Below, piece after piece: positions 18,923 through 27,711 of a DNA stretch of 64,000 nt. Numbering within the stretch: position 1 is the stretch's first letter; the number at the start of each line of letters is the position of its first letter. The stretch is taken from NCBI RefSeq assembly GCF_013927005.1, contig NZ_CP055930.1:682001-746000 (forward strand), read 5' to 3'. The notes under the pieces are model-generated. The model had not been told where the DNA came from, did no database searches, and worked only from the letters and a program-made list of their open reading frames with translations. The stretch is from Enterobacter sp. RHBSTW-00175. Its GTDB lineage: Bacteria; Pseudomonadota; Gammaproteobacteria; Enterobacterales; Enterobacteriaceae. The translations under genes were made by a program, and so were the position numbers.

Positions 18923-19692
18923 TGGATAACCGCCTGACCACGCTCTTAACGCGCGGGGAGTCATTGACCCGCGCGGAGTATCGCGTGCTCGCCCACCTCA
19001 CAGAACATCCGCTGCTGGTGGGTAACATCACGGTGCGCGAGCTGGCGCAGGCGACATTCGTCTCTACCGCCACCATTATGCGTCTGTGCCAGAAACTGGG
19101 GTTTAGCGGTTTTAGCGAGTTTATCTGGCACTGCAAACAGCTTCTTTCAGACACACCACACATTACTGCGCAAAGGAATGACCTCCCGGAATTGCCTGCC
19201 CTGTTCAGCCAGTTCATTGCGAATTATCAGCAGACATTCCAGTGGGTTACGCAAGAAAAACGCCAGCAGTTTGCCGACCTGTTGCGCCAGAAAGAGAGTT
19301 TTTTTCTCTACGGCGCCGGGTTTTCTTATCTTTTTGCCGAATACCTCACCAAGAAATTGCAGGTGTTGGGCAAAACGGCCTTTATTTCCGGGCCCGGCGA
19401 CAGCAGGAATATTTTTCTGAGTAACGCTGCTCGTTATCAGGTGTTTATTGCCGTCTCACGCAGTGGCGAAACAGAACAGGTGCTGGATAAAGCGCGGATT
19501 GCCAAAAATGTTGGCATGACGGTGGTGGCCTTTACTCGCGCCTCTGCAAATACGCTGGCGAGCATGGCGGATTTGCATTTCGCGTTATATGACGAAGCGG
19601 TACATTACGCCGCAGAAGCCGCTGGCGTGACGTCGTTCGAGTCTAATCTGGTGCTGTTGATGGATTTACTGCTGTTGGAAGCAACGGGGTGA
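18922..19692 (+). CDS. RpiR-family transcriptional regulator of the alpha-glucoside genes (inferred)
   Basis: The 256-residue protein has an N-terminal helix-turn-helix of the RpiR type (about 30-75, VRELAQATFVSTATIMRLCQKLGFSGFSEF) and a C-terminal SIS sugar-phosphate-binding domain (about 115-245; VFIAVSRSGETEQVLDKARIA contains the typical SGET). Such proteins usually sense a phosphosugar and control a nearby operon. The likely targets are the PTS/GH4 genes 2.3 kb upstream. Its ATG shares the last A of the sseA stop codon, so its supply probably depends on sseA expression rather than on its own promoter. A stable hairpin covers its stop codon. Substrate and operator are inferred. Confidence 0.85.
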   Translation: MDNRLTTLLTRGESLTRAEYRVLAHLTEHPLLVGNITVRELAQATFVSTATIMRLCQKLGFSGFSEFIWHCKQLLSDTPHITAQRNDLPELPALFSQFIANYQQTFQWVTQEKRQQFADLLRQKESFFLYGAGFSYLFAEYLTKKLQVLGKTAFISGPGDSRNIFLSNAARYQVFIAVSRSGETEQVLDKARIAKNVGMTVVAFTRASANTLASMADLHFALYDEAVHYAAEAAGVTSFESNLVLLMDLLLLEATG

Positions 19693-19703
19693 GTGCTCAC
19701 CCC
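19686..19703. terminator. Hairpin between the convergent rpiR-type gene and sseB
   Basis: Arms GGGGTGA (19686-19692) and TCACCCC (19697-19703) with a four-base loop overlap the stop codon of the regulator and end seven bases before the sseB stop. No clear U-run follows in either direction, so termination may be weak. It is the only structure between these convergent genes. Confidence 0.4.
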
Positions 19704-19710
19704 AGTGCTA

Positions 19711-20487
19711 TCAGATAATGCGATTGGTTTTAAGATCGCGCAGGAAACCGCCCCAGCGACGTTCATAGAACGGGGTGATGTGTTCAGTAATAAAGTGGCT
19801 GATGCCCTTCTCACCTTTCACAACACGGCAGATATCAATCGGCTCATCACCTGGCAGAGTGTCAGTAGCCACGCTTCCGGCAGCCTGAATGATCTCGTCG
19901 ATGTCACCGTCGGCTTCAATACCCATCAGCAGCACTGGCTGTTCGTCCGCGCTCTCTTTAATGGAGCACAGGAACGCGCGTTTTACTGGCTTGATGGTTT
20001 TGAATAGCGTGGTCAGGGAGTCAATCATCTGCGCCGGCGGTTCTGCCACTTCAGACAACAGCAGCGTTTCGCCACCTTCAATCACTTCCTGCGTGCTGAG
20101 CGGGTTGCCCTCTTCGCCAATCAGATGGCTGATTTCGCGCGGGGTGAACTCTTTTCCGGTCGGCAGTTTGGCGTTCAGGAACAGCGTCTGGCCCAGCGTC
20201 ATTTCAAACAACGTGCGCACGGGCATCACCACAAATGCCTGTTCATCTTCAACCGCTTCCTGGAGTGCTTCAAGAGAGGTGAAGAACGGAATGACTGAAG
20301 TGCCGTCGTCTTTCTCCCAGTGCAGCAGATCCAGCGCGCTGTCTTCTACGACCTGCTCACCTTCCGCCGCGGTGCCCGGCACCCAGACAGTGGATTCCAG
20401 CAGCGTGCGGAAAAATGCCGGACGGTGGGCGGGCTCGGTCGCCGCCTTTTCCAGCAGGGTTTCTAATTCGTTTTTGGTTTCTGACAT
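19711..20487 (-). CDS. sseB: SseB family protein (enhanced serine sensitivity)
   Basis: SseB is a cytoplasmic protein named for the serine-sensitivity seen when it is overproduced in E. coli; its biochemical role is not known. The 258-residue product starts MSETKNELETLLEKAA and contains an N-terminal SseB domain and the C-terminal SseB_C domain (WGGFLRDLKTNRII end). I chose the ATG at 20487-20485; a longer in-frame reading would translate the palindromic repeat (MLPPSPQPSPQRGEGWGEGG), which is clearly non-coding. It is 81 bases downstream of pepB, separated by that repeat. Confidence 0.92.
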   Translation of the reverse strand: MSETKNELETLLEKAATEPAHRPAFFRTLLESTVWVPGTAAEGEQVVEDSALDLLHWEKDDGTSVIPFFTSLEALQEAVEDEQAFVVMPVRTLFEMTLGQTLFLNAKLPTGKEFTPREISHLIGEEGNPLSTQEVIEGGETLLLSEVAEPPAQMIDSLTTLFKTIKPVKRAFLCSIKESADEQPVLLMGIEADGDIDEIIQAAGSVATDTLPGDEPIDICRVVKGEKGISHFITEHITPFYERRWGGFLRDLKTNRII

Positions 20488-20509
20488 AACAATTCCAGAT
20501 GATGCATTT

Positions 20510-20562
20510 CCCCCCTCACCCCAGCCCTCTCCCCTTTGGGGAGAGGGCTGGGGTGAGGGGGG
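20510..20562. repeat. Perfect 25-bp inverted repeat (interspersed palindromic element)
   Basis: Two 25-base arms (20510-20534 and 20538-20562) are exact reverse complements around a TTT loop. The arms contain the core CCCTCACCCCAGCCCTCTCC. The element fills the pepB-sseB gap. As transcribed it would make a very stable hairpin that could slow 3' exonucleases and separate pepB from sseB expression. Similar CCCTCACCC...CCCTCTCCC palindromes are known as dispersed repeats in enterobacterial genomes; copy number here cannot be seen. Confidence 0.85.
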
Positions 20563-20568
20563 CAACAA

Positions 20569-21855
20569 TTACTCAGCCGTCAGCAGGTTCGCCACGGTAC
20601 GCACACCCAGACCGGTCGCGCCCGCAGACCACTGCTCAACTGCCGCTTTACGGTACGTTGCGGAGCAGTCGATGTGCAGCCAGCCTTCATGGTAGTTCTC
20701 AACGAAGTGAGACAGGAAGCCAGCGGCGGTGCTTGCACCTGCCGGGTACGCCGCGCTTGCGGTGTTGTTCAGTTCGGCAAAGTTAGACGGCAGCTGGCTG
20801 CGGTGGAACTCGGCCAGCGGCAGACGCCAGAACGGTTCGTTCTCTGCGGCAGCGCTTGCCAGCAGGCGGGCAGCCAGTTTGTCGTCGAAGCTGAACAGCG
20901 CGTGGTAATCATTGCCCAGGGCGGTTTTGGCCGCACCGGTCAGGGTTGCCATATCGATAATCAGCTCGGGTTTCTGCGCAGATGCGTCGATCAGGCCATC
21001 GGCCAGCACCAGACGGCCTTCGGCGTCGGTGTTCATCACTTCGACGTTTTTGCCGTTGCGGTAGCGAATGATGTCGCCCAGTTTAAAGGCATTGCCGCTC
21101 ACCATGTTGTCCGCGCAGCACAGGTATAGCTTCACGCGCTTGTTCAGACCACGGGTGATAGCAAACGCCAGCGCGCCGGTAATGGTCGCCGCGCCGCCCA
21201 TATCAGATTTCATGGAATCCATGAATGCGCTCTGCTTCAGGCTGTAACCGCCGGTATCGAAGGTAATACCTTTACCAACCAGGCAGGCAAAGACGGGCGC
21301 CGTTTTGTCGCCGGTTGGGTTGTAATCCAGCGCCAGCAGCACAGGGGGACGCTCAGAGCCGCGGCCCACGGTATGAATACCCATGTAGTTCTGCTCGCGC
21401 AGATCTTCGCCTTTGGTGATGCGGTAAGACATTTTGTCACCCGCCACGCCGCACAGCAGGTCAACCGCGCGCTGCGCCAGCTGCTCCGGGCCTAATTCTT
21501 CAGCCGGGGCGTTGATGGTGTCACGCACCCAGTCGATAATGGTCAGACGGCTTTCCAGCTCTTTCTGGCCGGCTTCATCGAGGTTTGCCCACTCAATTTT
21601 ACGGGTGCCTTTCGGACCTTTGTAACCTGCCCAGAACGCCCAGCTGCGATCGATATCCCAGCCTTCGCCGTCCAGCGTCACGTGTTTAATCCCAAGACCA
21701 TCCACTTTGCGCGCCGCGCGCTGGATCAGGCCCAAATCATCTTTGCCCGTCAGGTGCAGGGTAATGCCGTCGTTGTTGATGCTGTAGGTGGCTTTCTCGC
21801 CCCAGCGTGCGTCGGCAGGCTGTGTGGAGAGCGTAATCTTCATCGCTTCGGTCAT
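20569..21855 (-). CDS. pepB: Peptidase B (leucyl aminopeptidase family M17)
   Basis: PepB removes N-terminal residues, preferring Asp, Glu and others, and takes part in cysteinyl-glycine and peptide turnover. The 428-residue hexameric-type enzyme carries the M17 metal-binding and catalytic signature [12 protein letters not shown], plus [13 protein letters not shown] and KSDMGGAA. The ATG at 21855-21853 gives the conserved start [20 protein letters not shown]; an upstream in-frame start adds seven unsupported residues. It follows iscX by 53 bases, which include a small hairpin, so it may be a distal member of the isc operon transcript. Confidence 0.95.
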   Translation of the reverse strand: MTEAMKITLSTQPADARWGEKATYSINNDGITLHLTGKDDLGLIQRAARKVDGLGIKHVTLDGEGWDIDRSWAFWAGYKGPKGTRKIEWANLDEAGQKELESRLTIIDWVRDTINAPAEELGPEQLAQRAVDLLCGVAGDKMSYRITKGEDLREQNYMGIHTVGRGSERPPVLLALDYNPTGDKTAPVFACLVGKGITFDTGGYSLKQSAFMDSMKSDMGGAATITGALAFAITRGLNKRVKLYLCCADNMVSGNAFKLGDIIRYRNGKNVEVMNTDAEGRLVLADGLIDASAQKPELIIDMATLTGAAKTALGNDYHALFSFDDKLAARLLASAAAENEPFWRLPLAEFHRSQLPSNFAELNNTASAAYPAGASTAAGFLSHFVENYHEGWLHIDCSATYRKAAVEQWSAGATGLGVRTVANLLTAE

Positions 21856-21876
21856 TTTATTTATCCTTATTAGCAA

Positions 21877-21900
21877 ACGGGCCGCCTGAAGGCAGCCCGT
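21877..21900 (-). terminator. Possible attenuator hairpin between iscX and pepB
   Basis: Arms ACGGGC (21877-21882) and GCCCGT (21895-21900), extended by GCC/GGC pairs, form a hairpin on the minus strand nine bases after the iscX stop. The following sequence TTTGCTAAT is only a weak U-run, so partial termination is more likely than full. Confidence 0.4.
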
Positions 21901-21908
21901 AATGTGAT

Positions 21909-22109
21909 TTAGCTAGCCTCATCTAACCAGACTAACAGAATCGCCTCCAGAATTTTTTCATTGGATGCGTTTGGATCGTCGTCAAAATCCTCTAAATCGC
22001 AGATCCACTGATGCATGTCGGTGAATCGTACGGTCTTTGGATCGAGATCCGGGTTCGCGTCGTAGAGCGCTTCGCCGATTTCACGGCTGTCTGTCCACTT
22101 CAGTCCCAT
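21909..22109 (-). CDS. iscX: IscX, iron-sulfur assembly modulator
   Basis: IscX is a small acidic cytoplasmic protein that binds iron and IscS and tunes the rate of cluster assembly; frataxin (CyaY) competes for the same IscS site. The 66-residue product [17 protein letters not shown]... has the family length and the IscX motif [16 protein letters not shown]. Its ATG is one base after the fdx stop (TAA-T-ATG), so translation is coupled. Longer in-frame readings overlap fdx and were not used. Confidence 0.95.
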   Translation of the reverse strand: MGLKWTDSREIGEALYDANPDLDPKTVRFTDMHQWICDLEDFDDDPNASNEKILEAILLVWLDEAS

Positions 22110-22110
22110 A

Positions 22111-22446
22111 TTAATGCTCGCGTGCGTGGTTGATGGTGTAACGTGGGAATTCCACAACCAGATCTTCGTCGGTCACCAGTGCCTGGCAGCTTAAACGGCT
22201 GTCTGGCTCCAGACCCCATGCTTTATCCAGCATGTCGTCTTCGTCTTCGGTGCTCTCAGCAAGAGAGTCAAAACCTTCACGCACAACGCAGTGACACGTG
22301 GTGCAGGCACAGGATTTTTCACAGGCGTGTTCCACTTCGATACCGTTACGCAGGGCAACGTCGAGAATGGTTTCACCGGTCTTCGCTTCCAGAACAGCGC
22401 CATCCGGACAGAGGTCCGCATGAGGCAAAATAACAATCTTTGGCAT
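22111..22446 (-). CDS. fdx: ISC-system [2Fe-2S] ferredoxin
   Basis: Fdx supplies electrons for cluster assembly on IscU. The 111-residue protein has the adrenodoxin-type cluster ligands Cys42, Cys48, Cys51 and Cys87 ([15 protein letters not shown] and LSCQALV). It starts one base after the hscA stop codon, and iscX starts one base after its own stop, showing tight coupling of the operon's tail. Confidence 0.97.
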   Translation of the reverse strand: MPKIVILPHADLCPDGAVLEAKTGETILDVALRNGIEVEHACEKSCACTTCHCVVREGFDSLAESTEDEDDMLDKAWGLEPDSRLSCQALVTDEDLVVEFPRYTINHAREH

Positions 22447-22447
22447 A

Positions 22448-24298
22448 TTAAACCTCGTCCACGGACTGGCCTTTCAGCGCGACGCGGACAGATTTGTCCA
22501 TGCGGCGAGCGGCGAAGTCCTGGGTTTGTTTATCAACGTTTTTAATGGCTTCTTCTATTGCATCAGCGTCATCGGCTTGCGCTACGGCACGTAAGTGCTC
22601 GGCAGCGTCGTCGATCACCTGACGCTCAGCGGCGCTTAACAGCGCGGCATCGGCAGTGAGTGCGCCAACCAGGCTTTCCAGCACGCGCGCGGCTTCAACT
22701 TTCTGTTCAGCCAGCATTCGTGCCTTCACGTCTTGTTCGGCGTAGCTCATTGAATCCTGAATCATGGTCACGATTTCGCCATCGGTCAGGCCGTAAGACG
22801 GCTTCACCTGGATGGACGATTCAACACCGGTCGATTTTTCCATCGCCGTGACGCTCAGCAGGCCGTCCGCATCTACCTGGAAGGTCACGCGAATGTGCGC
22901 CCCACCCGCAGGCAGCGCCGGAATACCGCGCAGCGCAAAGCGCGCCAGAGAACGGCAATCCTGCACCAGTTCACGTTCGCCCTGCATCACGTGGATAGAC
23001 ATCGCGGTCTGGCCATCTTTGAAGGTGGTGAACTCCTGTGCACGCGCCACCGGAATGGTGGTGTTACGCGGGATCACTTTCTCTACCAGGCCGCCCATCG
23101 TTTCCAGCCCCAGGGAGAGCGGAATGACGTCCAGCAGCAGCATTTCGCTGTCCGGCTTGTTGCCGACCAGAATATCAGCCTGAATTGCGGCGCCCACAGC
23201 GACCACTTTGTCCGGGTCGATGGAGGTTAGCGGCGTGCGGCCAAAGAATTCACCCACGCGTTCACGCACCAGCGGCACACGGGTGGAACCACCCACCATG
23301 ACCACTTCAAGTACCTCTTCCGCTTCAACACCCGCGTCTTTCAGCGCGCGGCGGCAGGCCAGAAGCGTGCGTTTTACCAGAGAGGTAATCAGATCATTAA
23401 ACTGTTCACGGGTGATTTCACCCTGCCAGCCCGCGACATTCACGGTGACAGCCTGGGCGTCACTCAGTGCAATTTTGGCTTCAACCGCCGCATCCAGCAG
23501 TTCACGCTGAACGCGCGCGTCGCTACGATCGGTAATGCCCGCCTGCTCGCGAATGTGATCCGCCAGCAGGTGATCGAAATCATCACCGCCGAGCGCAGAA
23601 TCACCGCCGGTGGCCAGTACTTCAAATACACCACGGCTTAAGCGCAGGATGGAGATATCAAACGTCCCGCCACCCAAATCGTATACCGCAATCACCCCTT
23701 CCTGACCGGAATCCAGGCCATAGGCAATGGCAGCGGCAGTCGGTTCGTTCAGCAGACGCAATACGTGCAGCCCAGCCAGACGCGCAGCGTCTTTGGTGCC
23801 CTGACGCTGTGCATCGTCAAAATAGGCTGGAACGGTAATCACCACGCCGTCCAGTTCGCCTTCAAGCGTAGCTGTGGCGCGGGCCGCCAGCGCTTTGAGG
23901 ATGTCTGCAGACACACGAATCGGGTTCAGTAAACCGGCGGTGGTGGCGATCATCGGCAAGCCATTTTCACTTGCCTGGAACTGATAAGGCAGGTGCGGGT
24001 AGCGGCTCTGGATATCCGCCAGAGAGCGACCCATCATGCGCTTAACAGAGATGATGGTGTTGACCGGATCGCGGGCGGCGTTAGCACGCGCATCGTAGCC
24101 GACCGTGTGGCCCTGCTGATGATAGTGGACCACAGATGGCAGCAAATGGCGGCCGTCTGCGTCAGCCAGCGTTTCAGCCTGGCCGCTACGCACGGTCGCC
24201 ACGAGGGAATTGGTGGTACCTAAATCAATGCCCACCGCCAGACGACGCTGGTGCGGTGCAGCACTTAAACCAGGCTCACTAATTTGTAATAAGGCCAT
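22448..24298 (-). CDS. hscA: HscA, Hsp70-class chaperone for Fe-S cluster transfer
   Basis: HscA binds the LPPVK motif of IscU and, with ATP and HscB, drives cluster release to apo-proteins. At 616 residues it equals E. coli HscA. The Hsp70 ATPase signatures are present ([42 protein letters not shown]), followed by the substrate-binding domain with [17 protein letters not shown]. The LPPVK target is visible in the IscU encoded upstream. It lies 15 bases after hscB. Confidence 0.97.
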   Translation of the reverse strand: MALLQISEPGLSAAPHQRRLAVGIDLGTTNSLVATVRSGQAETLADADGRHLLPSVVHYHQQGHTVGYDARANAARDPVNTIISVKRMMGRSLADIQSRYPHLPYQFQASENGLPMIATTAGLLNPIRVSADILKALAARATATLEGELDGVVITVPAYFDDAQRQGTKDAARLAGLHVLRLLNEPTAAAIAYGLDSGQEGVIAVYDLGGGTFDISILRLSRGVFEVLATGGDSALGGDDFDHLLADHIREQAGITDRSDARVQRELLDAAVEAKIALSDAQAVTVNVAGWQGEITREQFNDLITSLVKRTLLACRRALKDAGVEAEEVLEVVMVGGSTRVPLVRERVGEFFGRTPLTSIDPDKVVAVGAAIQADILVGNKPDSEMLLLDVIPLSLGLETMGGLVEKVIPRNTTIPVARAQEFTTFKDGQTAMSIHVMQGERELVQDCRSLARFALRGIPALPAGGAHIRVTFQVDADGLLSVTAMEKSTGVESSIQVKPSYGLTDGEIVTMIQDSMSYAEQDVKARMLAEQKVEAARVLESLVGALTADAALLSAAERQVIDDAAEHLRAVAQADDADAIEEAIKNVDKQTQDFAARRMDKSVRVALKGQSVDEV

Positions 24299-24313
24299 GT
24301 TGAGCTTCCAGAA

Positions 24314-24829
24314 TCAAAAATCGAGCAGCTTTTCTTCGAGTTGTTCAGCGCTGCTTCGCAGTTTATCGAGAAAACGGAGCTTGCGTACTGTGTCCGCCGC
24401 TACGTCCCATGTCTCGTTATTCAATTGTTCAACCATCTGCTGATGGCGGGTATCAAACATCTCTTTGACACGTTTGATAAAGCGCGACAGCCGGTTTTCG
24501 TCTTTCGCCTGGTCAATCTCATCCAGCTCTTCACGCAGCTCCAGCTGTTCCATCAGGAATGCGGTATCGCGTACGGTGTGTTGTTCGCTCGCCAGATCAA
24601 ATCCGTGAAGAGAGAGTAAGTACTCTGCGCGGGTTAACGGATTACGCAGCGTCTGCCAGGCCTGATTGATGGTCGCAGATTGAGACACGGCCGCCAATTG
24701 CTCTGACTGAGTACCACTGGCGAATTTATCCGGGTGATATTGACGTTGCAGATCCTGAAAACGGATCGTCAGGGCCGGAATATCGACAGTGTACTGAGCG
24801 GGTAATCCGAAGAGGGTGAAGTAATCCAT
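24314..24829 (-). CDS. hscB: HscB, J-domain co-chaperone
   Basis: HscB stimulates the HscA ATPase and delivers IscU to it. The 171 residues have an N-terminal J domain with the HPD motif ([10 protein letters not shown]) and a C-terminal three-helix domain ([11 protein letters not shown]...) that binds IscU. It is 77 bases from iscA, and a terminator-like hairpin lies in that gap, so hscBA-fdx-iscX is probably made in lower amounts than iscSUA. Confidence 0.96.
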   Translation of the reverse strand: MDYFTLFGLPAQYTVDIPALTIRFQDLQRQYHPDKFASGTQSEQLAAVSQSATINQAWQTLRNPLTRAEYLLSLHGFDLASEQHTVRDTAFLMEQLELREELDEIDQAKDENRLSRFIKRVKEMFDTRHQQMVEQLNNETWDVAADTVRKLRFLDKLRSSAEQLEEKLLDF

Positions 24830-24847
24830 AACAATCTCAGGGGTAGC

Positions 24848-24889
24848 CGATTAAAACAAACCCCACGCACAGATTCCTGCGGTGGGGTT
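24848..24889 (-). terminator. Attenuator-like hairpin between iscA and hscB
   Basis: On the minus strand arms AACCCCAC (complement of 24882-24889) and GTGGGGTT (complement of 24859-24866), with extra pairing through GCA/TGC, form a hairpin followed by TGTTTTAAT. It sits in the 77-base gap and is a good candidate for partial termination inside the isc operon. Confidence 0.6.
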
Positions 24890-24906
24890 CATCGGATGAC
24901 GCACGA

Positions 24907-25230
24907 TCAAACGTGGAAGCTTTCGCCGCAACCGCACTCGTCTTTTACGTTCGGGTTCGTGAATTTGAACCCTTCGTTCAGGCCTTCTTTTACAAAGTCC
25001 AGCTGAGTGCCATTGAGGAATTGCAGGCTCTTACCATCGACCACCACCTTCACGCCCTTGTCTTCAAACACGGTGTCGTCGGACGCCGGTTCATCAACAA
25101 ACTCCAGTACGTAAGCCATACCAGAACAGCCGGAGGTACGTACGCCCAGTCGCAGGCCATAGCCTTTACCACGGTTCGCCAGGAAGGCGCTTACTCGCGC
25201 GGCAGCGCTGTCGCTAAGGGTAATCGACAT
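24907..25230 (-). CDS. iscA: IscA, A-type iron-sulfur carrier
   Basis: IscA carries iron or [4Fe-4S] clusters from IscU to targets. The 107-residue protein has the three invariant cysteines Cys35 (TSGCSGMAY) and Cys99/Cys101 (ECGCGESF). I selected the ATG at 25230-25228 ([13 protein letters not shown]); another in-frame start two codons earlier is possible but lacks family support. It follows iscU by 13 bases. Confidence 0.96.
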   Translation of the reverse strand: MSITLSDSAAARVSAFLANRGKGYGLRLGVRTSGCSGMAYVLEFVDEPASDDTVFEDKGVKVVVDGKSLQFLNGTQLDFVKEGLNEGFKFTNPNVKDECGCGESFHV

Positions 25231-25243
25231 ACTCAAACCTCAA

Positions 25244-25630
25244 TTATTTTGCTTCACGTTTGCTTTTGTAATCCGCAATAGCGGCTTTGATCGCGTCTTC
25301 TGCCAGGATAGAGCAGTGAATTTTCACCGGCGGCAGTTCGAGTTCGTCAGCAATATCGGTGTTTTTGATTGCCTGTGCTTCGTCCAGAGACTTGCCCTTT
25401 ACCCACTCGGTCACAAGTGAGCTGGACGCAATAGCAGAACCGCAGCCATAGGTCTTGAAGCGCGCGTCTTCAATGATACCTTCATTGTTGACTTTAATCT
25501 GCAACTTCATCACGTCGCCACACGCTGGTGCACCGACCATGCCGCTACCTACGGATTCATCGCTGTTGTCAAAAGAGCCAACGTTGCGTGGGTTCTCGTA
25601 ATGATCAATAACTTTTTCGCTGTATGCCAT
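25244..25630 (-). CDS. iscU: IscU, Fe-S cluster scaffold
   Basis: IscU builds [2Fe-2S] and [4Fe-4S] clusters from IscS sulfur and iron. At 128 residues it matches the family. The ligand cysteines Cys37 (GAPACGDVM), Cys63 (TYGCGSAIASS) and Cys106 (KIHCSILAEDAI) are present, as is the HscA-binding LPPVK motif at about 99-103. It is 24 bases after iscS. Confidence 0.97.
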   Translation of the reverse strand: MAYSEKVIDHYENPRNVGSFDNSDESVGSGMVGAPACGDVMKLQIKVNNEGIIEDARFKTYGCGSAIASSSLVTEWVKGKSLDEAQAIKNTDIADELELPPVKIHCSILAEDAIKAAIADYKSKREAK

Positions 25631-25654
25631 GATTGAATTCTCCTTATGTACCGA

Positions 25655-26869
25655 TTAGTGATGTGACCATTCAATGCTGTTCAGATCCACGCCCTGTTTG
25701 AACATTTCCCACAGTGGAGAAAGGTCACGCAGACGGCCAATGGAGTTGCGAACCAGCTTGATGGTGTAGTCAATCTCTTCTTCGGTAGTGAAACGACCTA
25801 AAGAGAAACGGATAGAGCTGTGTGCCAGCTCGTCGGTCATCCCCAGTGCGCGCAGCACGTAGGATGGCTCCAGGCTTGCAGAAGTACATGCAGAGCCAGA
25901 AGAAACCGCCAGGTCTTTCAGTGCCATGATCAGCGATTCGCCTTCAACATAGTTGAAGCTTACGTTGAGGATGTTTGGTGCGCCCTGCTCCAGGGAACCG
26001 TTCAGATACACTTCTTCCATATCTTTCACGCCGTCCCACAGACGGTTACGCAGAGTGCGCAGACGCGCCATCTCGGTTTCCATCTCTTCTTTCGCAATGC
26101 GGTACGCTTCGCCCATGCCCACGATCTGGTGAACAGGCAGAGTACCTGAACGCATTCCGCGCTCGTGACCGCCGCCGTGCATCTGCGCTTCGATACGGAT
26201 ACGTGGCTTACGACGAACATAAAGCGCGCCAATACCTTTCGGACCATAGATTTTGTGGCCGGAGAAGGACATCAGATCCACTTTCAGCTGGCTCAGGTCG
26301 ATAGGCAGTTTGCCCACGCTCTGAGTCGCATCAACGTGATAGATGATGCCGCGCGCACGGCACATTTCGCCGATGGTCGCGATATCCTGCACTACGCCGA
26401 TTTCGTTGTTCACGTGCATGATGGAAACCAGAATGGTGTCTTCACGCATTGCCGCTTCGAGCTCTTTCAGGTCAATGATACCGTTGCTCTGTGGCGCCAG
26501 GTAGGTGACTTCATACCCTTCACGCTCCAGCTGACGGCAGGTATCCAGCACGGCTTTGTGTTCGGTTTTGCTGGTGATAACGTGCTTGCCTTTTTTCTGA
26601 TAAAAGTTGGCCGCACCTTTGATCGCCAGGTTGTCGGATTCGGTTGCACCGGAGGTGAATACGATTTCACGCGGATCGGCACCCACCAGGTCAGCAATCT
26701 GATTACGGGCGATATCTACCGCCTCTTCAGCATGCCAGCCAAAACGGTGTGAACGGGAAGCTGGGTTACCAAAGTTTCCGTCCAGGGTCAGACACTGCAT
26801 CATTTTCTCGGCAACACGCGGGTCCACCGGCGTGGTTGCGGAGTAATCGAGATAAATCGGTAATTTCAT
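25655..26869 (-). CDS. iscS: IscS, cysteine desulfurase
   Basis: IscS is the PLP enzyme that takes sulfur from cysteine for Fe-S clusters, tRNA thiolation, thiamine and molybdopterin. The 404-residue protein starts [17 protein letters not shown]; it has the PLP-lysine region [12 protein letters not shown] (about Lys206) and the mobile-loop cysteine in [16 protein letters not shown] (Cys328). A longer in-frame reading would pass through the structured iscR-iscS leader and was rejected. Confidence 0.97.
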   Translation of the reverse strand: MKLPIYLDYSATTPVDPRVAEKMMQCLTLDGNFGNPASRSHRFGWHAEEAVDIARNQIADLVGADPREIVFTSGATESDNLAIKGAANFYQKKGKHVITSKTEHKAVLDTCRQLEREGYEVTYLAPQSNGIIDLKELEAAMREDTILVSIMHVNNEIGVVQDIATIGEMCRARGIIYHVDATQSVGKLPIDLSQLKVDLMSFSGHKIYGPKGIGALYVRRKPRIRIEAQMHGGGHERGMRSGTLPVHQIVGMGEAYRIAKEEMETEMARLRTLRNRLWDGVKDMEEVYLNGSLEQGAPNILNVSFNYVEGESLIMALKDLAVSSGSACTSASLEPSYVLRALGMTDELAHSSIRFSLGRFTTEEEIDYTIKLVRNSIGRLRDLSPLWEMFKQGVDLNSIEWSHH

Positions 26870-26902
26870 TGCTCTATAAACTCCGTACATCGCTTCAATG
26901 CA

Positions 26903-26970
26903 AGGAATCAGGCAACCGGCTGGATGTACGACCGAGTACACGGGGCGAGCGAACGCCCCGGCCTGATTCT
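26903..26970 (-). promoter_or_regulatory. Structured iscR-iscS intergenic RNA
   Basis: Within the 119-base iscR-iscS gap, outer arms AATCAGGC (26905-26912) and GCCTGATT (26961-26968) enclose a second hairpin with arms CGGGGCG (26941-26947) and CGCCCCG (26954-26960). In E. coli the matching RNA structure protects the iscR part of the message when the sRNA RyhB triggers decay of iscSUA. The fold is seen here; the regulatory role is carried over from E. coli. Confidence 0.6.
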
Positions 26971-26988
26971 GAAATACTTATCTTTTTA

Positions 26989-27480
26989 TTACGCGCGCAG
27001 TTTAACGTCGATTGCGTCTTGCGCGCGGGTGCTGCGTTGGGAATCATGGCTGTGCTGACGACCAGACACATCCAGAACTTCCTGGTTATTCACCAGCTCA
27101 CCAAGGGTGATGTTGTTCAGGAAGCCGGTCAGACGGTCACTCAGATCGCGCCACAGCGCATGGGTCAGGCACTTATCGCCGCCCTGGCAGCCGCCTTTAC
27201 CCTGGCAACGGGTCGCGTCAACGGATTCGTCAACTGCGCTAATCACTTCGCCTACCGCAATACTGCCCGCGTCTTTACCCAGCAGATATCCGCCGCCTGG
27301 GCCACGAACGCTGGAAACCAGTCCATTTTTACGCAGTCTGGAGAACAGCTGTTCCAGGTAAGAGAGGGAGATCCCTTGTCGTTCAGAAATATCAGCCAAC
27401 GGAACCGGGCCCGCTTCGGAGTTGAGCGCAACGTCCAGCATCGCGGTCACGGCATAACGCCCTTTAGATGTCAGTCTCAT
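26989..27480 (-). CDS. iscR: IscR, Fe-S cluster-sensing Rrf2 regulator
   Basis: IscR represses its own operon when it carries a [2Fe-2S] cluster and acts on other genes as apo-protein. The 163 residues have a winged-helix domain ([17 protein letters not shown]...) and the cluster ligands Cys92, Cys98, Cys104 and His107 in [20 protein letters not shown]. It is the first gene of iscRSUA-hscBA-fdx-iscX and is preceded by two type 1 IscR sites over its promoter. Confidence 0.97.
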   Translation of the reverse strand: MRLTSKGRYAVTAMLDVALNSEAGPVPLADISERQGISLSYLEQLFSRLRKNGLVSSVRGPGGGYLLGKDAGSIAVGEVISAVDESVDATRCQGKGGCQGGDKCLTHALWRDLSDRLTGFLNNITLGELVNNQEVLDVSGRQHSHDSQRSTRAQDAIDVKLRA

Positions 27481-27554
27481 GTCTTACTTAACCTCAAACT
27501 CGCCCCTGCCCGGGGTTTTTTATTGTAAAATGGGGGTATTGCATAGCAGGGCCA

Positions 27555-27583
27555 AGTCTGACATTCCTGACTAAATTGGTCAA
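27555..27583 (-). promoter_or_regulatory. Promoter of the isc operon
   Basis: On the minus strand TTGACC (27583-27578) and CAGACT (27560-27555) are 17 bases apart, in the same place and with the same sequences as I recall for the E. coli iscR promoter. The weak -10 fits a promoter under strong repression. A type 1 IscR site overlaps the -35 box. Confidence 0.7.
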
Positions 27584-27612
27584 CTATTTACTTGACTGTT
27601 TTAGTCAGGTAT
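27563..27612 (-). promoter_or_regulatory. Two adjacent type 1 IscR operators
   Basis: Two 25-base sites lie head to tail with no gap: 27563-27587 and 27588-27612. Read on the minus strand, each fits the E. coli type 1 consensus ATASYYGACTRWWWYAGTCRRSTAT: the proximal one has half-sites ATAGTTGACC and TTAGTCAGGAAT, the distal one ATACCTGACT and ACAGTCAAG. The proximal site covers the -35 box. Holo-IscR binding here would give the known feedback control by Fe-S status. Confidence 0.8.
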
Positions 27613-27633
27613 TTAACCTTCCGTGCCGTTTTT

Positions 27634-27699
27634 GTCGGGTGGCGCTTCGCTTACCCGACCTACGGTTCTGTAGGCCGGGTAAGCGAAGCGCCACCCGGC
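27634..27699. repeat. REP/BIME palindromic repeat pair
   Basis: Two inverted REP units (27634-27663 and 27670-27699) share the core GGGTGGCGCTTCGCTTACCC and its complement, separated by GGTTCT. They lie between the trmJ stop and the isc promoter region. Such elements bind gyrase, IHF or Pol I in E. coli and often sit at 3' ends, here that of the isc upstream gap. Confidence 0.85.
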
Positions 27700-27711
27700 G
27701 AACAGACGACG

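Noticed and set aside
19693..19710. A ryfA-type sRNA between sseA and sseB
   Set aside because: The space left between the regulator and sseB is only 18 bases, so no such sRNA gene can be present here.
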